Below, piece by piece: positions 5,863 through 8,683 of a stretch of DNA of 8,683 nucleotides; within the stretch, counting starts at the first letter, position 1, and each line of letters starts with the position of its first letter. The translations under genes were made by a program, and so were the position numbers. The DNA is from an uncultured Bacteriovorax sp. GTDB taxonomy: Bacteria; Bdellovibrionota; Bacteriovoracia; Bacteriovoracales; Bacteriovoracaceae. The notes beneath the pieces are model-generated. The model searched no databases. It was given only the letters and a program-made list of their open reading frames with translations, and was not told the DNA's origin. The stretch is from the NCBI GenBank assembly GCA_946482295.1, contig CAMLRB010000146.1, forward strand, positions 1 to 8,683, read 5' to 3'.

Positions 5863-6735
5863 ATGAAAACTTTATTCTTTTTATTATTCCCTGTAATAGC
5901 ACTCTCATCTGAGGGAGACGCGTTCTCCGCTAGGCTTTATGACTATGAAGACATGAATGCCAGACTCAGTCTGGAAGTTGAAAATCGTTTAAACGAAGCT
6001 TTGCAAAAGGCTAATAAAAAAGACCATAAATGTGATCAAGAAGTTGCGCTCAAGGCGATTGAGAAAAAATTCCTCAGACCGGTTGTAGGGATTTTTGAAA
6101 CATGGGCAAGCTTTTCAAGTGAAGTAAAAGGTCACCAGATCAAATATAAAGATTCAATTTATCGTGATTTGAAATTAAAAGAAAATTTGCCAGTGCATTT
6201 GGGTAAGTTGGGAATGGCAACATTCTTTAAAATTAATAAAACGCTAGTAGCATCAGATAAGTTTGGTCACTTCTTCGATGAAGGCCATACATATTTCAAA
6301 ATGGTTCATAAAGAAGGAAAGTCTTTTAACGAAGCTCTCCAACATGGAATTGATCTTGAAAACGGGATTTACGGAATCAAGCGATCAAAAGTGTTCTCTT
6401 ATGCAGATCTTGTTGCAAATAGAAATGGTTATGATTTTTGGGTAAGCTTGTTCAATGATAAAGACAATAATAACTATATCACTTGTAGTGAGGGTGTATT
6501 CAAGTTAAGTCGTAAATTCAATTTTGCAGAATATGTTGATGATGGTTGGGATGAGGCTATTAACTGTAACCGATATGATCCTTCAGTTGAAGATAGAGTG
6601 AACAACGTCATTGCTGAGCTTGAAAAAAAATCTGGTTTCAAGTTGGCGTGTCCAGCTGAAAGATTTAAATGTGGAGCGATTACGGCCAAGTATCAAGACC
6701 ACAAAGATTTGTTGATTAGTCCGGCCTGTTACTAG
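5863..6735 (+). CDS. Secreted protein of unknown function with DKFGHF motif
   Basis: A 290-residue protein (293 if the ATG at 5854 is used). I prefer 5863 because it gives a classical signal peptide (MKTLFFLLFPVIALS, cleavage after ALS at about residue 15) and because the likely promoter overlaps the earlier ATG. Residues 20-70 are charged and probably helical. A motif SDKFGHFFDEGHTYF (131-145) recalls the DKxxHF sequence of several uncharacterised periplasmic or membrane-associated families such as DUF2279-like lipoproteins. It is followed by YADLVANRNGYDFW (180-193), a pattern I associate with proteins that carry this DK-x-x-HF segment. Cysteines at 57, 208, 235, 263, 270 and 289 could pair in the periplasm. 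The histidines and acidic residues at 132-142 could bind a metal, but this is inference. The gene ends inside the convergent neighbour, overlapping it by 20 bp, with no terminator between. Confidence 0.72.
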   Translation: MKTLFFLLFPVIALSSEGDAFSARLYDYEDMNARLSLEVENRLNEALQKANKKDHKCDQEVALKAIEKKFLRPVVGIFETWASFSSEVKGHQIKYKDSIYRDLKLKENLPVHLGKLGMATFFKINKTLVASDKFGHFFDEGHTYFKMVHKEGKSFNEALQHGIDLENGIYGIKRSKVFSYADLVANRNGYDFWVSLFNDKDNNNYITCSEGVFKLSRKFNFAEYVDDGWDEAINCNRYDPSVEDRVNNVIAELEKKSGFKLACPAERFKCGAITAKYQDHKDLLISPACY

Positions 6736-7576
6736 TAGACGGTGCCTTCTTCGCAAATGGGTACATGATTTGTCCCCAAAAATGATGAGGCACTGGACGT
6801 CCCCCTGGAAGACCAACTTTTAGAGTTTCCCGCTTGAATTTTGGTTTTTGATAAGTTCCAAAAACAATATCCCAAAATGAAAGTATCTTACCGTAGTTGC
6901 TGTTGCACTCTGCTAGTTTCGTTGAATGATGAATGCGATGAAGTTCTGCAGTGTTAAAAATTCGACTCATGATAACTGTTTTGAAATCAATGTTTGCATG
7001 TTCAAGTGTACCCGTTATCGCATTTAATGTTAAAAAGAGGGCCGCTACTTCTTCATTTCCACTTAAAAGATAAACGGGTATGAAATAAAGCATGAATTGA
7101 AAAAATAAATCTACAAAATGAAATCGTCCTGCATTTCCCCAATAAACTCTTAGTGCTCCGTGATGAACAGCATGGTAGCGAAGAAGAAATTTATTCGTGT
7201 GTGAGATGCGGTGATACCAATAAAAGAGAAATTCTGCGAAGACAATTATGACGATCGCCTGAACCCAGAAAGGGGAATCCTGAAGGATAGGTTTAATCTT
7301 CCATGTCTGGTGAAGATAGCGAAAAGTGAATTCGATAATTTTTGCAACAATTGGAAGAACAACTAAGGTTTGAATAATATCGGCCTTAAAATCACCAAGA
7401 TTTTCATTCCAATCTTTGCGATAGGGAGTCATTTGCTCAAACGCAATCATGATGACAACCATCACGGCAAAAACAACACTTGGAATGGCAGCCAATTCCA
7501 GTCCTGCGTTCACTAGAGAGAAATGCAAAACAAGAGTAAGGATTATAAAAAAAGGATAAACGAACAATTTTTTCAT
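6716..7576 (-). CDS. Fatty acid hydroxylase / sterol desaturase superfamily membrane protein
   Basis: A 286-residue inner-membrane protein with hydrophobic segments at about 5-22, 30-48, 67-80, 103-121 and 156-185. The di-iron histidine signature of the superfamily is complete: HRISH (122-126), HAVHH (135-139), His193 in LEHAN and HRIHH (213-217), followed by NSNYG (225-229), common in bacterial members. Relatives hydroxylate or desaturate fatty acyl chains, sterols, carotenoids or ether lipids using O2. The substrate here cannot be told; a membrane-lipid modification role is inferred. Length is normal for the family (about 250-300). The start has no Shine-Dalgarno. A perfect TATAAT (7608 to 7603, minus strand) lies about 27 nt upstream, but a good -35 is not visible. 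The upstream gene on the same strand is 47 nt away, so cotranscription is possible. The 3' end overlaps the convergent gene by 20 bp. Confidence 0.9.
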   Translation of the reverse strand: MKKLFVYPFFIILTLVLHFSLVNAGLELAAIPSVVFAVMVVIMIAFEQMTPYRKDWNENLGDFKADIIQTLVVLPIVAKIIEFTFRYLHQTWKIKPILQDSPFWVQAIVIIVFAEFLFYWYHRISHTNKFLLRYHAVHHGALRVYWGNAGRFHFVDLFFQFMLYFIPVYLLSGNEEVAALFLTLNAITGTLEHANIDFKTVIMSRIFNTAELHRIHHSTKLAECNSNYGKILSFWDIVFGTYQKPKFKRETLKVGLPGGRPVPHHFWGQIMYPFAKKAPSTSNRPD

Positions 7577-7623
7577 TAAATTGTTTATCGGTGAGCCTTT
7601 TTATTATATTAGCGAGATCAGTA

Positions 7624-7980
7624 TTATAGTGTCCCCATAACAGTCATCCATGGACTTACTTTAGCGCTTAGAAGGCCGGATTGCACCGTAGGATCTTCTT
7701 GAGCAATCTTGGCCGCTTCCCCTGCTGTGACGGCCTTTAAAATGACCATTCCGCCTGTATTGTCCGTAAATGGACCGCCTAAGAAAATTTTCCCAGAATC
7801 ATCCAGTTGACCAAAATAGGCAACATGTTTCATTACTCCATCTTGATCACGAAAGGGGCGAGTATGGTCCCATAGCGGACCAGGAGAGTGTTGAACCACA
7901 TAGAGTATTGGTGGTTGAGATTGAGCAAAGGCAATTGAAATTGTTGTTGAAAGGATCAGGACCAAAATGAGTTTTTTCAC
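7624..7980 (-). CDS. Exported YCII-domain protein
   Basis: A 118-residue protein starting at GTG (7980) with a good ribosome site, GGAG (7990 to 7987), 6 nt upstream. Residues 1-19 are a clear signal peptide (MKKLILVLILSTTISIAFA, cleavage before QSQPP). The mature part (25-118) looks like a YCII domain: YVVQHSPGP (27-35), FRDQDGVMKH (43-52), GGPFTDNTGGMVIL (68-81), an alpha-helical AGEAAKIAQEDP (86-97) and a final VSPW (108-111). YciI-like proteins are small ferredoxin-like alpha/beta folds, usually cytoplasmic, with a conserved His/Asp pair. Known members take part in poorly defined enzymatic or stress roles. The export signal is the unusual feature. His31, His39, Asp73 and Asp96 are candidate functional residues. 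The gene may be cotranscribed with the hydroxylase downstream. Confidence 0.78.
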   Translation of the reverse strand: MKKLILVLILSTTISIAFAQSQPPILYVVQHSPGPLWDHTRPFRDQDGVMKHVAYFGQLDDSGKIFLGGPFTDNTGGMVILKAVTAGEAAKIAQEDPTVQSGLLSAKVSPWMTVMGTL

Positions 7981-8000
7981 AAATCACTCCACGCTAATGT

Positions 8001-8049
8001 TGAAACCACTTAGTTCAATCAAAAAGAAGATTGCTTGTAAATGGTTTCA
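8001..8049. repeat. Intergenic inverted repeat TGAAACCA/TGGTTTCA
   Basis: Arms at 8001-8008 and 8042-8049 are 33 nt apart in the 88-nt gap between the YCII gene and the right-edge gene. There is no T tract on either side, so a terminator role for the right-edge gene is unlikely. The gap also has to hold any promoter for the YCII gene; none is convincing. Confidence 0.35.
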
Positions 8050-8068
8050 CATCTGCGCGGGAGGCTGA

Positions 8069-8683
8069 CTATCTGCAGTTTGTTTTCCCGTCGCGTCCTT
8101 CGCCTCTTCCGTAAAGGTTATAGTGGTCGAAAGCACACACGAGTATTCTATTGGCGACATCACGATCACCTTGATGATCTCTGACACAAGCATTTTTAAC
8201 ATCGCTATAGCAGTTGAGGTATTTTTTCAGATCCATACAGCCTGTCGTTTTAAAATTCGTACGGAGAGTTGGGTTAGGCTGGATGATATGTGCGAAATGT
8301 TTCCCCACGAAAGTTGTGATGTTATTTTTTGCTTCATCTAAATTAGTATTTACTTTTGGATCATAAAATCCATATTGAACATCTGGATTACAATCTAAAT
8401 ATTCTTTAACTGTGCGAGGACGGACTTCTTTTCCAAAAGTTTTTTTGTAGTGATCATTTGCAAAAGTTGCCTTATCAAGCGCTGTTTGTTGATGGTAGGC
8501 CGTCTTCACATCAAAATTGATGTTGAGATATTCAGTTGCTTGGTCGTAAGTTAAAGTCTCACCAGGTGGAACCCAATTATCATTTGGAATTGTTGGTGTT
8601 GTTGGCGTAGTCGGAGTAGTCGGAGTGGTGGGTGTCGTTGGCGTTGTCGGCGTAGTTGGAGTCGTTGGTGTTGTCGGAGTTGT
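8069..8683 (-). CDS. C-terminal part of a probable secreted repeat protein with Thr-Thr-Pro linker (5' end outside window)
   Basis: The frame is open from the right edge to a TAG at 8069-8071 (204 residues). A start at the internal GTG (8509) would cut into the first repeat, so the gene continues beyond the window. The visible protein opens with a Thr-Thr-Pro tract of about 30 residues. Three diverged copies of a repeat follow: YLNINFDVKTA...DHYKKTFGKEVR, YLDCNPDVQYG...KHFAHIIQPNPTLR and YLNCYSDVKNA...DHYNLYGRGEGR. This matches the pattern Y-L-x3-P-D-V ... H-Y-x3-G-x2-E-G-R, a repeat I recall from secreted and surface-anchored bacterial proteins. Copies two and three carry cysteines that may form disulfides. 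The missing N-terminal part probably holds a signal peptide and perhaps a catalytic domain, by analogy with the lysozyme gene in this window. Function is unknown. Confidence 0.72.
   Translation of the reverse strand, partial: TTPTTPTTPTTPTTPTTPTTPTTPTTPTTPTIPNDNWVPPGETLTYDQATEYLNINFDVKTAYHQQTALDKATFANDHYKKTFGKEVRPRTVKEYLDCNPDVQYGFYDPKVNTNLDEAKNNITTFVGKHFAHIIQPNPTLRTNFKTTGCMDLKKYLNCYSDVKNACVRDHQGDRDVANRILVCAFDHYNLYGRGEGRDGKTNCR
8093..8530 (-). repeat. Three diverged Y-L...D-V...H-Y...G repeats
   Basis: Copy 1 lies at about 8420-8530, copy 2 at 8261-8401 and copy 3 at 8093-8221 (minus strand). Each starts with E/K-Y-L, has D-V six to seven residues after the Tyr, and ends in an H-Y/H-F segment followed by a basic residue. 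Copy 3 keeps the best ending, HYNLYGRGEGR. DNA similarity among copies is low, so the duplication is old. Confidence 0.6.
8591..8683 (-). repeat. Thr-Thr-Pro tandem repeat tract (runs off the window)
   Basis: About nine or more TTP units of 9 nt each are encoded on the minus strand; on the + strand they read as variants of gttgtcgga. The wobble positions vary. The tract resembles the TNP/TTP linker of the lysozyme gene at 891-977 and is probably a flexible spacer. Confidence 0.85.

Noticed and set aside
8123..8341. 72-codon plus-strand frame under the right-edge gene
   Set aside because: It lies wholly inside a convincing repeat-containing minus-strand gene and has no recognisable protein features.
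8507..8509. GTG as start of the right-edge gene
   Set aside because: The frame stays open upstream with coherent sequence (first repeat copy YLNINFDV, then the Thr-Thr-Pro tract), so the true start is outside the window.
8591..8683. Regularly spaced short repeats that could suggest a CRISPR array or satellite
   Set aside because: The 9-nt units have no spacers and stay in frame as Thr-Thr-Pro codons of an open gene.

Overview
The window comes from a moderately AT-rich bacterium with many signal-peptide-bearing proteins of low recognisability, Pro/Thr tandem-repeat linkers and a GH25-type lysozyme. This mix recalls Bdellovibrionota, perhaps the Bacteriovorax/Peredibacter side. That placement is inference: there is no rRNA or marker gene here. 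I see no mobile element, CRISPR array, tRNA or rRNA.

Layout. (1) 1-172 (+) is the last part of a methyl-accepting chemotaxis protein, followed by a strong hairpin terminator shared with the convergent gene. (2) 207-1148 (-) is a secreted GH25-family muramidase with a Thr/Pro/Asn linker. Its 5' region (1149-1369) is packed with short inverted repeats. (3) 1370-3881 (-) is a tight three-gene ABC exporter operon, ATPase then two ABC-2 type permeases, with a 4-nt overlap and a 2-nt gap. (4) 3905-4399 (+) diverges from it and encodes an NAD(P)H-dependent FMN reductase-like flavoprotein. Both divergent genes lack a Shine-Dalgarno, and the flavoprotein has a promoter placed for a leaderless transcript. 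(5) 4441-5778 (+) is a secreted protein whose C-terminal half is an array of paired-cysteine repeats of 27 residues, ended by a near-perfect terminator. (6) 5863-6735 (+) is a secreted protein of unknown function with a DKFGHF motif, again with a possible leaderless start. (7) 6716-7576 (-) is a fatty acid hydroxylase/sterol desaturase family membrane protein that overlaps gene 6 tail to tail by 20 bp. (8) 7624-7980 (-) is a YCII-domain protein with an export signal. (9) 8069 to the right edge (-) is the C-terminal part of a larger protein: a Thr-Thr-Pro tract followed by three diverged copies of a Y-L-x4-D-V ... H-Y-x3-G repeat.

How it fits together. There is no single pathway. The exporter operon is one unit. 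The flavoprotein and the paired-Cys repeat protein, 41 nt apart, may be cotranscribed. The rest are mostly single genes for envelope or secreted products. The least explained items are the paired-Cys 27-residue repeat protein, the right-edge repeat protein and the DKFGHF protein.
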